From: Pseudomonadota bacterium
GTDB lineage: Bacteria > Pseudomonadota > Gammaproteobacteria > Steroidobacterales > Steroidobacteraceae
Direction of reading: 5' to 3'
NCBI GenBank assembly: GCA_021851405.1
Contig: JAJZDW010000004.1
Span: forward strand, 295-64,294
DNA length: 64,000 nt
Below, piece after piece: positions 17,361 to 26,380 of the stretch. Within the stretch, counting starts at the first letter, position 1. Each line of letters starts with the position of its first letter. Made by a program: the position numbers and the translations under genes. The notes under the pieces are model-generated. The model was not told the DNA's origin. It ran no database searches and was given only the letters and a program-made list of their open reading frames with translations.

Positions 17361-17583
17361 TCGGTAGACGCTTCCATTGTTGAGCGGTCGGCGCCCAAGC
17401 GGGGGTGTCTCGAGCGTCGGGGGGAACGAGGCCGCAGGTTTACACGGTCCGAGCCTCGAATCAAGGTACAAGTGCCGAGCTGAGTTTACCAGCCGGTAGA
17501 ATGAGCCCGCCAGCGCGCCGGTACCGGGCGGAGACGAAAAAAATGTGGCATCGTGCGGGCTTGGCCGATCTTCTCCCCGCCCT

Positions 17584-18753
17584 ATGATTGCGCTCGAAAA
17601 CCCGCCGCTCGCCGTGTACGTGCACTTTCCGTGGTGCGTGCGCAAGTGCCCGTATTGCGATTTCAACTCGTACACCCTGCGCGGTGAGCTCGATGAGACG
17701 GCATACCTCGCGGCGCTGCGCGCCGATCTCGCCGCGCAGGCGCGTGATGCGGGTGAGCGAGAGGTGATCAGCGTCTTTCTCGGCGGTGGTACCCCGAGCC
17801 TGTTCTCCCCGCGCGGCATCGGCGAGCTGCTCGATGCTCTGCGTGCAGGGCTGCGGCTCGCCGCGGGGCTCGAGGTCACTCTGGAGGCGAACCCCGGCAC
17901 CATCGAGCGAGGCCGCTTCGCCGAGTACCGCGCTGCGGGCGTCAACCGCGTCTCGCTCGGGGCGCAGAGTTTCTCGGCCGCACAGCTTCAGGCCCTCGGG
18001 CGGATCCACTCGCCCGAGGACACCCGTCGCGCCGCCGAGGAGCTGCACGCGGCGGGGCTGGAGAACTTCAATCTCGATCTGATGTACGGCCTGCCGGGCC
18101 AGGACGTGGCCGGTGCGCTCGGGGATCTCGAGGCGGCTCTGGCGCTCGCCCCGGCGCACCTCTCGCACTACCAGCTCACCCTGGAGGCCGGAACGCCGTT
18201 CGCGGCTCGCCCGCCGCCGTTGCCCGAGGAGGAGCCGATCGAGCAGATGCTCGCCGCCTGCCGCGAGCGGCTGGCCGCCGGCGGCTTCGAGCAGTACGAG
18301 GTCTCCGCCTACGCCCGGGCGGGCCGCCCGTGTCGTCACAACCTCAATTACTGGCAATTCGGGGATTACCTGGGCATCGGCGCCGGGGCGCATGGCAAGC
18401 TCACCCGGGCCGCGTCCGGCGAGGTGCTGCGCAGCGCCCAGGCGCGTGAGCCGCGCCGCTACCTCGCCTGCGCGGCGCAGGGGGCGGCGGGGCGGCGGGC
18501 GGTGCCGGCTGCGCAGCTACCGTTCGAATTCATGCTCAATGCCTTGCGGCTGCGCGCGGGGTTCGAGCCGGCGCTGTTCTGCCGTCGGACCGGGCTCGAC
18601 TGGGCGGCGGCGGCCGGGCCGCTCGAGGCGCTGATCGAGCGCGGCCTGATCGAGCGGGACGGGTCGCGCGTGCGGGCGAGCGGCCTCGGGTGGCGATTTC
18701 TCAACGAGCTGCTGTTGGGCTTTCTGCCGGAAATCCCGAAAAGCATCGGCTGA
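17584..18753 (+). CDS. hemW: Heme chaperone HemW (radical SAM)
   Basis: Radical-SAM protein of the HemN-like family; HemW is thought to deliver heme to membrane respiratory enzymes, not to act as coproporphyrinogen oxidase. ATG 17584 ([18 protein letters not shown]) fits family length (389 aa). The cluster motif CVRKCPYC is at ~21-28, followed by [27 protein letters not shown] and the HNLNYW segment. An in-frame GTG at 17545 with GGAG upstream is a possible alternative start. Not next to rdgB here, unlike in many gammaproteobacteria. Confidence 0.9.
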   Translation: MIALENPPLAVYVHFPWCVRKCPYCDFNSYTLRGELDETAYLAALRADLAAQARDAGEREVISVFLGGGTPSLFSPRGIGELLDALRAGLRLAAGLEVTLEANPGTIERGRFAEYRAAGVNRVSLGAQSFSAAQLQALGRIHSPEDTRRAAEELHAAGLENFNLDLMYGLPGQDVAGALGDLEAALALAPAHLSHYQLTLEAGTPFAARPPPLPEEEPIEQMLAACRERLAAGGFEQYEVSAYARAGRPCRHNLNYWQFGDYLGIGAGAHGKLTRAASGEVLRSAQAREPRRYLACAAQGAAGRRAVPAAQLPFEFMLNALRLRAGFEPALFCRRTGLDWAAAAGPLEALIERGLIERDGSRVRASGLGWRFLNELLLGFLPEIPKSIG

Positions 18754-18803
18754 ACAGAATTGTCAATGCTTGTGGGCCATGAATGACCCCTTGACGGCAG
18801 GCC

Positions 18804-19016
18804 TTATACACAGGGTGCAGGCCGGTGTCGGCAAATGAGTGAATTAGCTCTCATACCCGCTAAGTCGCTCAACGATGTCGCTGCAAGTCATTGACGAATA
18901 AGGCAGAAATACCCTGGTCATTTTTTCATCACTGCAACAAAACCGCAATGTGACCGCGCAATTGCATGGGGTGGACCTGAGTCGTCCACAGAGTTATCCA
19001 CAGCTTTTGTGGATAA
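18804..19016. promoter_or_regulatory. DnaA-box cluster in the hemW-rpmE intergenic region
   Basis: The 415-bp non-coding stretch 18754-19168 holds TTATACACA (18804-18812), TTATCCACA (18994-19002) and its inverted partner TGTGGATAA (19008-19016), the last two facing each other with 5 bases between them. GTCCACA at 18984-18990 is a weaker match. The sequence between (18830-18970) is notably AT-richer than the surroundings. Such an arrangement resembles DnaA-titrating or DnaA-reactivating loci or part of an origin; no replication gene lies nearby. Confidence 0.6.
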
Positions 19017-19059
19017 TGCGGGTGAGGCGCTGCTCCCCCGTCCGGGAACGCGGTGACGC

Positions 19060-19088
19060 TTGAGAGAATCCGTTGCGCCGGGTACACT
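19060..19088 (+). promoter_or_regulatory. Sigma70-type promoter for rpmE
   Basis: TTGAGA (19060-19065) and TACACT (19083-19088) are separated by exactly 17 bases, a good sigma70 match. The predicted start of transcription near 19095 leaves a leader of about 75 bases before rpmE. The inverted DnaA boxes lie 44-66 bp upstream of the -35. Confidence 0.65.
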
Positions 19089-19168
19089 CCGCGCCCTTTT
19101 ATTGCAACGAAGGCCTTCGCCGGCCGCGTCCCGCCGCCGGCGCCGACCGCTGATTCGAGTCACGTACT

Positions 19169-19390
19169 ATGAAAGCCGCCATTCATCCCGAGTACAAAGA
19201 GATCACGGTCACCTGCACCTGCGGCAACTCGTTCAAGACGGGTTCCACGCTGGGTCACGACCTGCAGGTGGAAGTGTGCTCGAGCTGCCATCCGTTCTAC
19301 ACGGGCAAGCAGAAGATCGTCGACACGGCCGGCCGCGTGGACAAGTTCCGCAAGAAATACGGCGCTGCCGGCGTCGCGGCCGCCAAGTAA
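19169..19390 (+). CDS. rpmE: 50S ribosomal protein L31 (zinc-binding form)
   Basis: A 73-aa ribosomal protein starting [20 protein letters not shown]. The zinc ligands C16 and C18 (CTC) and C37/C40 (CSSC) with the [17 protein letters not shown] signature identify the zinc-containing L31, not the zinc-free paralogue RpmE2. Monocistronic by its own promoter upstream; the next gene starts 154 bp later. Confidence 0.97.
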   Translation: MKAAIHPEYKEITVTCTCGNSFKTGSTLGHDLQVEVCSSCHPFYTGKQKIVDTAGRVDKFRKKYGAAGVAAAK

Positions 19391-19544
19391 TCCGCACCGC
19401 GCCCGCGACGCTGGAGCGGCGGCGCGGATCGACCCTGGCGCCGCCGAGGGCCGAGCCTGCGCCTGTGCCGTGCGGCGGGTCCGGAACCGGGCCGCGCGGC
19501 CGCGGTCTCATTCGGGATACCGCTGAGGCCGACAAGGGGGAGCA

Positions 19545-20243
19545 GTGCAGGCGCCGCGCGCGCGCAAAGCCGGAAGGAGCCTGCTCTTTGCGCTCGTCCT
19601 GGCCGCGCATGCGCTGGTCATCGCACTGCTGATCCGGGTCTCGGAGGCCGTGCGGCGTCCCGGCGAGCGTCCGCTCGCGGTCAGCGCCATCATCCTGCTG
19701 CCCGCACGGTACCGCCCCGCGTACGTCGCGCCGGTGAGACTGCGTCGCGCCGCCTTGGTCCGATCCCCGCTCACCGCGCCCATCACGCTGCGGCTGTCGG
19801 GGGTGCTGCAACCCATCCTCGTCCCGCCTCCCATCAACTGGACCCAATCGGCACGTCAGGCCGTGCAGACGGTGCTGCGCCAGCGGCATCGGGTCGCGAT
19901 CGGATTCCCGGCCGGCGCACACCGCCGCCGTGGGCTGTCCTCGAAGGCCTCCGGTATTCACTCGCAGGGGCCGGAGTCCTACCGTACCGACACCGGTGAG
20001 CACGTGGCCCGGGGCAGCGGCAACTGCTACGTGGTCTCCGGTCCACCGCCGATCGATGCCTCGAGGCTCGAGGAGCAGGCGCAGATGTCCACGGTCACCT
20101 GCGCGGGGCGGCAGCACGGACCGCCACCGGACAATCTGTTCAAGAATCTGCCGGCGTACCAGCGCTACCACACCCTGCCGCGGGGCGCGCTGCCGCGCCG
20201 CCGGCACCGACCCCGCCGGCCACCGCGCGCCGGCTCGGGCTGA
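19545..20243 (+). CDS. Membrane-anchored Arg/Pro-rich protein, possibly TonB-like
   Basis: Starts at GTG 19545 with a strong AAGGGGG site. The 232-aa protein has one N-terminal membrane helix (~13-32, LLFALVLAAHALVIALLIRV) followed by a long basic, proline-rich region and no clear C-terminal domain. The anchor-plus-extended-region layout resembles TonB/TolA-type proteins, but the TonB C-terminal domain is not recognisable. Two Cys (~158 and ~182) may form a periplasmic disulfide (SGNCYV...VTCAG). Function not known. Confidence 0.7.
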   Translation: MQAPRARKAGRSLLFALVLAAHALVIALLIRVSEAVRRPGERPLAVSAIILLPARYRPAYVAPVRLRRAALVRSPLTAPITLRLSGVLQPILVPPPINWTQSARQAVQTVLRQRHRVAIGFPAGAHRRRGLSSKASGIHSQGPESYRTDTGEHVARGSGNCYVVSGPPPIDASRLEEQAQMSTVTCAGRQHGPPPDNLFKNLPAYQRYHTLPRGALPRRRHRPRRPPRAGSG

Positions 20244-20264
20244 ATGCCGGCGGGCGGACCGGGT

Positions 20265-20972
20265 TCACTGGGACAGATAGCGCGACAGTCCGGCATACAG
20301 CAGGGCGAGCAGGCCGGTGAGGTAGATCCCGTCGAATGTACCGGCGCCGCCGATGGAGGCGACCGGGGCGCCGAGCGCACGGACCGTGCCGAGGTTCATC
20401 AGATCCGCGCCGATCAGTACCCCGCAGCTGCCGCTGATGTAGGCGAGCGGGGCGGCGCGCCGACGGGTCAGGGCGAGGGCAATGATGGCTGTCGCGCTGG
20501 CCGGCACGAAGATCGGCAGCGCGATGCCGAAGCCGGGCACCGGCCGGGCCAGGAAGTGGCACACGGCTGCGACGCAGGCGGTGGCGATCGCGCCGAGGAC
20601 GTACAGCTCATGTTTCACGAGCAGGTACAGCGAGAGCAGCACCGGAATCACCGCGCCGCCGAGGTTCACCGCCAGCACCGTCGCGCGCGTCTCACGCACT
20701 ACGGGGATCACGTAGGTTATGCCGAAGAAGCGGATCTCATCGGCCGTGACCAGTCGGTGCGCCGGCAGGTAGGCCACCGGGATGTTGATGTAGCTGCCGA
20801 CCAGCGAGAGGCCGAGAATCACGAGCAGCGCCAGTTCGCTGATCTGCATCGACTCCGACGCGTAGCGCAGCAGCCGCAGCGCTACGAGCACCGCCATCAC
20901 GACCAACAGGCCGGCGAGGATCAGCACGAACGGCAGAGTGAGGGGAAAGTACTGAAATGCTGACACCGGCAT
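20265..20972 (-). CDS. DUF1614 multi-pass membrane protein
   Basis: ATG 20972 (MPVSAFQYFPLTLP) with AGAGG upstream gives 235 aa; the frame is open upstream but without a site. Six to seven membrane segments are seen, and the end has the conserved GGAGTFDGIYLTGLLALL motif that I associate with DUF1614. The loop VRETRATVLAVNLGGAVIPV is also characteristic. Function unknown. It is convergent with the preceding gene. Confidence 0.85.
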   Translation of the reverse strand: MPVSAFQYFPLTLPFVLILAGLLVVMAVLVALRLLRYASESMQISELALLVILGLSLVGSYINIPVAYLPAHRLVTADEIRFFGITYVIPVVRETRATVLAVNLGGAVIPVLLSLYLLVKHELYVLGAIATACVAAVCHFLARPVPGFGIALPIFVPASATAIIALALTRRRAAPLAYISGSCGVLIGADLMNLGTVRALGAPVASIGGAGTFDGIYLTGLLALLYAGLSRYLSQ

Positions 20973-21145
20973 CGGAACCTCTCCGTAGTGACACGCCTCG
21001 CGTGAGCCTGAGCGCGACTTCCAAGCATTGTACTGCCTCGCGCCGGGGGCGCCGATACACCAAGCCCGGTCTGCCCGAGGTGCATTCGGCCGAGTCATCG
21101 GAATGCATCGAGCGGTGCGCGGGCCGCTGCGCCGCGGGTCGTGCA

Positions 21146-21183
21146 GCTCACTTCATTGAGTAAAAATACTCAATGAAGTGAGC
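21146..21183. promoter_or_regulatory. 17-bp-arm perfect palindrome over the start of the AAA/DUF4143 gene
   Basis: GCTCACTTCATTGAGTA (21146-21162), AAAA, then the exact reverse complement (21167-21183). The probable GTG start of the downstream ATPase pseudogene (21178) lies inside the right arm. A hairpin this stable at a start codon, or a dimeric operator here, would control expression. I recall that DUF4143-type ATPase genes often have TACTCA-type palindromes in front; that is memory, not a search. Confidence 0.8.
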
Positions 21184-21935
21184 AAGAAGCAGACGGCGTT
21201 CCGACGCCCCCAGGCCACCGTGCGGGCGGAGCGGCTTGCCGAGCCGCGTCGCCTCCTGCACGTCATCGCAGGCCCCCGCCAGGTCGGCAAGTCGATCCTG
21301 GTCCAGCAGGTTACCGATGAGCTGAGCCTGCCGGTCCGCTATGCCAGTGCCGACGAGCCGACGCTCCGGGGCGCCGAATCGCGGACCGTCTCATCGAGAT
21401 CTCCCTTGCGCGTGACGTGTCGCTGCTGACCCGAGTGGACAAGCCGGCACTGCTGCGCCGCCTCTTCGATCTGGCGTGCCGGTATTCCGGCCAGATCCTG
21501 TCGTCCACGAACATGTTCGGGCCGCTGCAGGACGCTGGCTCATTGCTGCAGGTGCTGACCCCTGCGCTCATGACGGTGACCGCAGGGGTCAGTCCGCAGG
21601 AGGTACGCTCAGATCGGGAATTTCGAGGGCGGCTGATCGAGTCCGCAGTCGGCGCGCATCTGGCAAATGCCGCGGCCACCGGCGAGTGCGAACTCTCCTA
21701 CTGGCGAGATCGAGGTCAGGAAGGCGATTTCGTCGTGAAAGCCCGCTCCCGGTTGATTGCCATCGAGGTGAAGAGCGGTCGGGCGCCGCAGGCACATGTC
21801 GGAACGGCAGCCTTTGCGGCGGCGCTCAACGTGAGGCGCACACTGCTCGTTGGCGGCGACGGCATCGCGGTCGAAGACTTCCTGAACCGACACGTCGCCG
21901 AATGGCTGGCGTCATCACGCGCTCCGGGTCCTTAG
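21178..21935 (+). pseudogene. Broken AAA-ATPase/DUF4143 protein
   Basis: The 5' part encodes an ATPase N-terminus with Walker A (AGPRQVGKS, residue ~31) up to DEPTLRGAE, then shifts frame and stops at 21429. A second frame carries the C-terminal DUF4143 half: LTRVDKPALLRRLFDLACRYSG, EVRSDREFRGRLIESAVGAH, YWRDRGQEGDFVVK and IAIEVKSG. Comparison with the usual ~400-aa family layout indicates a large deletion between the two halves and a second, in-frame deletion of about 35 residues after GPLQDAG. The C-terminal nuclease-like motif survives (D...IEVKSG). Intact relatives are ATPases of uncertain role, often in accessory regions. Confidence 0.8.
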
Positions 21936-22009
21936 GGTCAATGGCACTTACGTACCAGCAAGCTCGTGGAGGCCCTTTGTCGTATAGGGCCTGAGAGGCA
22001 TCTGCGGAC

Positions 22010-22342
22010 CTACCGGCGCAGGACCCAGACGAAGATCGCACCTCCAATGAGCAGCAATCCATGTATACGCCGCGGATAAATCGTTCGTTGCAGTCGAATG
22101 GAGTTTTGCGGGAAGCAGAGTCGCCAAATTCCGGACACTGTCAATGCCAAAAGCAGCGTCCGGAAATACCAGCCGCGCCATGCGAGGCATGGAATAGCCA
22201 GCACCAGCAGCAGGATTCCCACCGCGCGAACGATACGGGCGTTTTTCATCCAATAGTCCGTCAAACTCGGCATGGCAATGTGCCACAGGCCGGAGACGAG
22301 CAGAGCACTCGCCAGTATGGAAACGTAGATCGTTCTCCACAT
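22010..22342 (-). CDS. Small multi-pass membrane protein of unknown function
   Basis: About 110 aa from ATG 22342 (MWRTIYVSILASALLVSGLW); an in-frame start 20 codons upstream (22402) is also possible and neither has a good ribosome site. Three or four hydrophobic segments are visible (~3-22, ~36-55, ~58-75 and ~93-108), with basic loops (RTIYPRRIH). No recognised domain. It sits in the accessory patch between a pseudogene and the RloB gene. Confidence 0.6.
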   Translation of the reverse strand: MWRTIYVSILASALLVSGLWHIAMPSLTDYWMKNARIVRAVGILLLVLAIPCLAWRGWYFRTLLLALTVSGIWRLCFPQNSIRLQRTIYPRRIHGLLLIGGAIFVWVLRR

Positions 22343-22526
22343 GCAGGTATGGCCAGCGTCACTTTCTGAGCGGACAGCGCGCCGAGTGTCTGATAGTAAC
22401 ATTCTCTGCTCGGCCGCGATCCGGGCCTAAAGGACAACGGCCGGCGCGCTACCTCCCGCTCTTGGCGGAGCCGACGTCACGAGGCCGTGGAGTTCGGCAA
22501 GCGCGCCCGAAGGAGTCCGCCGGGCC

Positions 22527-23093
22527 TTACGATCTCAGCCCAATCCGCTCGAGCAGCGCCCGGAGCTCGGATTCGACTGCGGCCGCGCGCAGCACTGCTG
22601 CGAGATCGATTCTGCGAGCGAGCGCTACGCGCGTCATGGGCTTCTCGTAAGCCGGCCATTTCCGTTTCAACGCCCGCTGGGCCTCGGGTGTATCCGGCGG
22701 CTGTTGCGTTGCGCACAGCGGGAGGTGACGGAGGATGAGAGCCTCGAAGCAAGGCCGCTGCCACACCACAGAGATCGCGTGGCCATGCGCGAGTCGCTGT
22801 GCGGAGTGCGCGCGAGCAGGGTCTGCGCGGGCTTGATCATGATCGAGGAAGACGAACCGGTCGGCGGGAGCAGTCCGGGTGCGCCGGAGGTGCTCGATCT
22901 TGCGCACCGCCATTTCGATCCTCGAGAGAGGATCTCCTGCACCAAGACCGAGATTCTCGGCGATGAGATGAACGGGAATTCCTGCCGCATGCAGCAGGTC
23001 TTGCAGGAGACCGACGTAGCCGGTCTCCGATTCGCCTTCGCAGCCAATGAAGACGGGGCGGCGCTGCGGTATCCGGGGACGGCGGCTTCTCAT
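22527..23093 (-). CDS. RloB-like protein, partner of the AAA15 ATPase
   Basis: 188 aa from ATG 23093, which overlaps the stop of the ATPase gene by four bases (ATGA), so the two are translationally coupled. Motifs of the RloB family are present: PVFIGCEGESETGYV near the N-terminus (acidic EGExET), FVFLDHDQARADP (D-x-D) and the WQRPCFEALILRHL segment (PCFE..L..H). The layout is similar to Toprim-type nuclease domains, so a nuclease effector is likely. RloB genes were first noted inside restriction-modification loci. Function as a defence effector is inferred. Confidence 0.8.
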   Translation of the reverse strand: MRSRRPRIPQRRPVFIGCEGESETGYVGLLQDLLHAAGIPVHLIAENLGLGAGDPLSRIEMAVRKIEHLRRTRTAPADRFVFLDHDQARADPARAHSAQRLAHGHAISVVWQRPCFEALILRHLPLCATQQPPDTPEAQRALKRKWPAYEKPMTRVALARRIDLAAVLRAAAVESELRALLERIGLRS

Positions 23094-24310
23094 CCGATGT
23101 GCGGCACTCCGCCGTATACGCCGCTGAGGTATTTGCGGTAATGATTTTCGTCGCGTCTGACCTTGACGTCCATGAGGCTGTACACCCTGGTGCGGCCTTG
23201 CCTGTCCTTCTCGCAGATGACGATTTCCTCCTTGTTGAGAACATCCAACAGGGACGCTGAATGGCATGTGAGCCATAGCTGCGCATCGCAAGCGTTGTGG
23301 GACTTGTCATGGAACCAGCGGATGATCTCCGGCAGAATCAACGGGTGGATGAAAGCGTCCAGCTCATCGATCGCGAACAGGCCGCCCTGCGCAAGGGTCA
23401 CGGCAAGTCCCGGGAACATCTTGATGAAGGTTCGGGTACCATGACTTTCAAGTACCCAGGGCATCTCTGAGTGCAGGCCGGAGTGCGTGAAGAGCGGCGC
23501 CGGACCCTGAGGGGTGTTTTCGACGCGCATGCTCTCCACGCCGACGTCGATCCGGCCCAACTCCAGATTGAGGCGAGCCAGGACGGCGGGATGTTGCACG
23601 AGAAACTGGATGATCTGCTGATCCTGGGCTGACCCGGCTTCCAGCTGGAACAGAGCCCGGCGGGCAATGTCGATGAAGAGCGCTGCCGTCGGATGCTGAA
23701 AGAGCGCAAAAGATGACAGCACTGAGGCGTTCGGCTGAAGCGTATTCAGCAGATGCTGATAACCTGACAACGGAAATGATTTGGAGTCCTTCACCGTGTT
23801 GGCGGCCGTGCGTTCGAAGACGCGTTGCCACTTTCCGTGCCCCCGCGGCTTCTGCCGCAACGCCTCCCCTTCGATGCGTTGTGCTTTGCCGTCCTTCAGC
23901 TCGATGCAAAGCTCGTAGCGGTAAAGCCCCTCCTCCGCCGAGGCGCGCTCCTGAACGCGCTTCATGGTCTCGGGCGAGAGGTTCATGACGCCGCCGAACT
24001 CGATCGCAAGGCGGATCGGGCGCGACGCTGATTCGAGATCGTTAAAGCGCTCGCAGGGAAATCCTGGAAATGTTCGTTGGGCGCTGTCGCGGATCATCGA
24101 GACGATGAATTCGAGGGCGCGCAGAACCGTCGTCTTCCCCGACGCGTTGGCGCCGAGGATGGCGATCACCTTGGGAGCACGCGCCTGTGAGCCCGCGAAG
24201 ACCGGCGCGTAGCGGTCCTCGAGGTCAGGCACGTTCGGTGCGATCATCAGATCGATGACCTGACGATCGCGGATGGAAAAGAAATTCTCGATCTCCAGCC
24301 TGTATAGCAT
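23090..24310 (-). CDS. AAA15-type ABC/SMC-like ATPase (RloA-like)
   Basis: 406 aa from ATG 24310 (MLYRLEIENFFSIRD), chosen for the GAGGTGGT site just upstream. It has an SMC/OLD-like head: LxxExFxSI start, Walker A GANASGKTT (~47-55), Walker B LFAIDELDAFIHP (~318-330) and the H-loop LTCHSASLLDVL (~355), with a coil-poor middle insert. This is the AAA15 (COG1106) type found with Rlo and other anti-phage effectors. It probably senses infection and licenses RloB. The promoter upstream carries an inverted repeat. Confidence 0.86.
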   Translation of the reverse strand: MLYRLEIENFFSIRDRQVIDLMIAPNVPDLEDRYAPVFAGSQARAPKVIAILGANASGKTTVLRALEFIVSMIRDSAQRTFPGFPCERFNDLESASRPIRLAIEFGGVMNLSPETMKRVQERASAEEGLYRYELCIELKDGKAQRIEGEALRQKPRGHGKWQRVFERTAANTVKDSKSFPLSGYQHLLNTLQPNASVLSSFALFQHPTAALFIDIARRALFQLEAGSAQDQQIIQFLVQHPAVLARLNLELGRIDVGVESMRVENTPQGPAPLFTHSGLHSEMPWVLESHGTRTFIKMFPGLAVTLAQGGLFAIDELDAFIHPLILPEIIRWFHDKSHNACDAQLWLTCHSASLLDVLNKEEIVICEKDRQGRTRVYSLMDVKVRRDENHYRKYLSGVYGGVPHIG

Positions 24311-24330
24311 GACCACCTCTTCGTGGGCAC

Positions 24331-24366
24331 ATAGTATCAATATTGACGGAAAACCGTCAAAATACT
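24331..24366 (-). promoter_or_regulatory. Promoter and inverted-repeat operator of the ATPase-RloB pair
   Basis: On the minus strand TTGACG (24360-24355) and TACTAT (24336-24331) are 18 bases apart, a good sigma70 promoter about 20 bp before the ATPase ATG. The -35 is embedded in a perfect 7-bp inverted repeat TTGACGG-AAAA-CCGTCAA (24343-24360), with extra AGTAT/ATACT flanks. A repressor bound here would block RNA polymerase; the regulator is unknown and not encoded next door. Confidence 0.7.
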
Positions 24367-24633
24367 AAGTAGAAGTCCTAATGAGCGTGCTCAGCGGACG
24401 GAGCTCAGGCCGTGCGTGTCTCAGAGGCATGTGCCGGCGCGCGAACTGCGAAGGAGGCGGGTGCGCAGCTGCTTCGCAGTAGGTTTCACGGCGGACCTGC
24501 GACGGGTCTGAGGCCAGATGCCCGTCACCGTCGCAATGCCATCGGCCGCTGGAGAACCCGGGAGGTACAGCACATCGTCGCCGCGAACCGCCGCTCCCCG
24601 GGTGCAATCGCGGCGCGCGTGGCGCACACCCGG

Positions 24634-25106
24634 CGTCGACTTCCCGTTTCTCCGGCGGCGGCGCCTGATCGAGGCGCGGCGAGAAGCCGCAGGCCGGGTT
24701 GGCAGGGACCATGCGCTGACGCACGCCGAAGGCAAAGAGGCGACGGGCGAAGCGCAGCAGGTCGTTTGCCGCCGCCGTGCGGCCGAGCTTGGGCAGCCGT
24801 TATTTTGTCGAGGTGCCGGCGTGGAACGCTCGGGTGCCTGATCCCGCGGCCGACGATCTCGTTGCGGTACTACTCTTCGCACAGCTCCCGAAACGAGCCG
24901 CGCTGGCGCGGTGCGGCTTGAGTCGCGCGGCGCACGCTCAGGGGATCCTGGTGCTGGTCGAGCAGTGTACGGGCCTCCCTCGCCTCGATGTGGGTCTGTG
25001 CAGGCGACATGGCGGGGCAGTGGCCTAGGGTCAACCAGTGCTCACGCCCGGCGAAGCGATAGCGCACAGTCCACGGGGCGCCATCGCGAGTCTGCTGACG
25101 CAGAAT
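24634..25106 (-). pseudogene. Decayed tyrosine-type (P4-like) integrase
   Basis: The minus strand encodes an arm-type DNA-binding domain (GAPWTVRYRFAGREHWLTLG, then MSPAQTHIEAREARTLLDQH and PLSVRRATQAA) as in DUF4102-type integrases, then FRELCEE followed by a TAG (24872-24870). After a further frameshift the core-binding domain continues as NDLLRFARRLFAFGVRQRM and VPANPACGFSPRL. The catalytic domain is not recognisable in the remaining sequence down to ~24365. Bases 25107-25440 and 24367-24633 hold nothing else that I can identify. Marks a former mobile element; no attachment-site tRNA is visible. Confidence 0.75.
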
Positions 25107-25440
25107 ACCGCCCGTCGCCGTCACTGAGCAGCATGCGCTCGCCCGATCGATGTGCCCGCTCGACGGCGAGCGCAGTGCGTTTCGCGCGCTCCATCCGGCC
25201 CCTCCATCCGCAAGGCTTCGGTCCGTAGCTCTCGATTGGGTGGTTTGCGGAGGGCTTCCGGTGCGTCGCAAACCGCCTGGTTCGTCGAATAGCCGCTACC
25301 GGGTTAGCTACAGCTCAGCGACCCGGCTGGCGACAGGATGGCCGATGTGGGGTTGGATGGACGTGGCCATTTGTGGCCAAAAGCGCTAGAAATACAGGGC
25401 ATTCCGGACGGCGGTGGACGCCCCGCGACAGCCCTGAGCG

Positions 25441-26304
25441 CTATTCCGCGTTCTGCACCTGCTCGCGCATCTGCTCGATCAGCACCTTCATGTCGACCGC
25501 GCTGCGCGTGGTCTCGAGGTCCTGCGACTTCGAGGAGAGCGTATTGGCTTCGCGATTCAGTTCCTGCATCAGGAAATCCAGGCGTCGACCGGCCGGTTCG
25601 TTGCCGGTGAGCACCCGGCGCACCTCGGCGATGTGCCCGGCCAGCCGCTCGAGCTCCTCGTCCACATCCAGGCGCTGCAGCAGCAGGGCGATTTCCTGCT
25701 CGAGCCGCTCCGGATCGGTGCCCGACGCGAGCTCCTTGATCCGCTCACGCACCCGGGTGGTCAGACGGGATTGCACCTCGGGTAGCCGGGCCTGAACCTG
25801 GGTCACCAGCGCGGCAAGCCCCTCGCAGCGCTGTTCGAGCACGTCACGCAGCTTTGCACCCTCGCGGGCGCGCGCCGCGCACAGGTCCGCGACCGCTGCC
25901 TCGAAGACCTCGCGGGCCGCCGTGAGCAGCGCTTCGCCGGCGACGCTCAGATCCTTCAGCACGCCGGGCCAGCGCAGCACCTCGAGCAGGTTCACCGTCC
26001 CGACCGGGATGACGCGCTGCAGCTCATCGAGCCGGCCCGTCAGGCGATCCAGCGCGCCGGCGTCAACCTCTAAACTGGCCGCGGCGGCCTGAGCGGCCCG
26101 ATAGGTGATGGTGCAATCGACCTTGCCTCGGCGTACGTCGCGCGCCAGGCGCTGGCGCAGATCGCCCTCGATCGCGCGCAGTTCCTCCGGCAGGCGAAAG
26201 CCGGTCTCGAGAAAACGGTGATTGACGCTGCGCAGCTCGCACACGAGGCTGCCCCAGGGGCCGGCGCTCTCGCGGCGTGCGAAGCCTGTCATGCTGGAAA
26301 TCAC
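25441..26304 (-). CDS. yicC: YicC-family endoribonuclease-like protein
   Basis: 287-aa stress-related protein starting MISSMTGFARRE, the family signature, with LRSVNHRFLETGFRLPEEL shortly after. The C-terminal DUF1732 part contains GTDPERLEQEIALLLQRLDVDEEL and GRRLDFLMQELNREANTL. Recent work describes YicC proteins as RNases affecting stress-related RNAs. In many gammaproteobacteria yicC sits beside gmk or rph; here it is divergent from the phosphatase-rph operon. Confidence 0.93.
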   Translation of the reverse strand: MISSMTGFARRESAGPWGSLVCELRSVNHRFLETGFRLPEELRAIEGDLRQRLARDVRRGKVDCTITYRAAQAAAASLEVDAGALDRLTGRLDELQRVIPVGTVNLLEVLRWPGVLKDLSVAGEALLTAAREVFEAAVADLCAARAREGAKLRDVLEQRCEGLAALVTQVQARLPEVQSRLTTRVRERIKELASGTDPERLEQEIALLLQRLDVDEELERLAGHIAEVRRVLTGNEPAGRRLDFLMQELNREANTLSSKSQDLETTRSAVDMKVLIEQMREQVQNAE

Positions 26305-26380
26305 GTGGAAGCGCTACGCTCCGGGTGGCGTGAGATGATATAAAGCGGACCCCGAACTTTAACAGATATGCGGGCGTCAT

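Noticed and set aside
18754-19168. Main chromosomal origin oriC
   Set aside because: DnaA boxes are present, but dnaA, dnaN, rpmH or mnmG are not nearby; kept as a DnaA-box cluster only.
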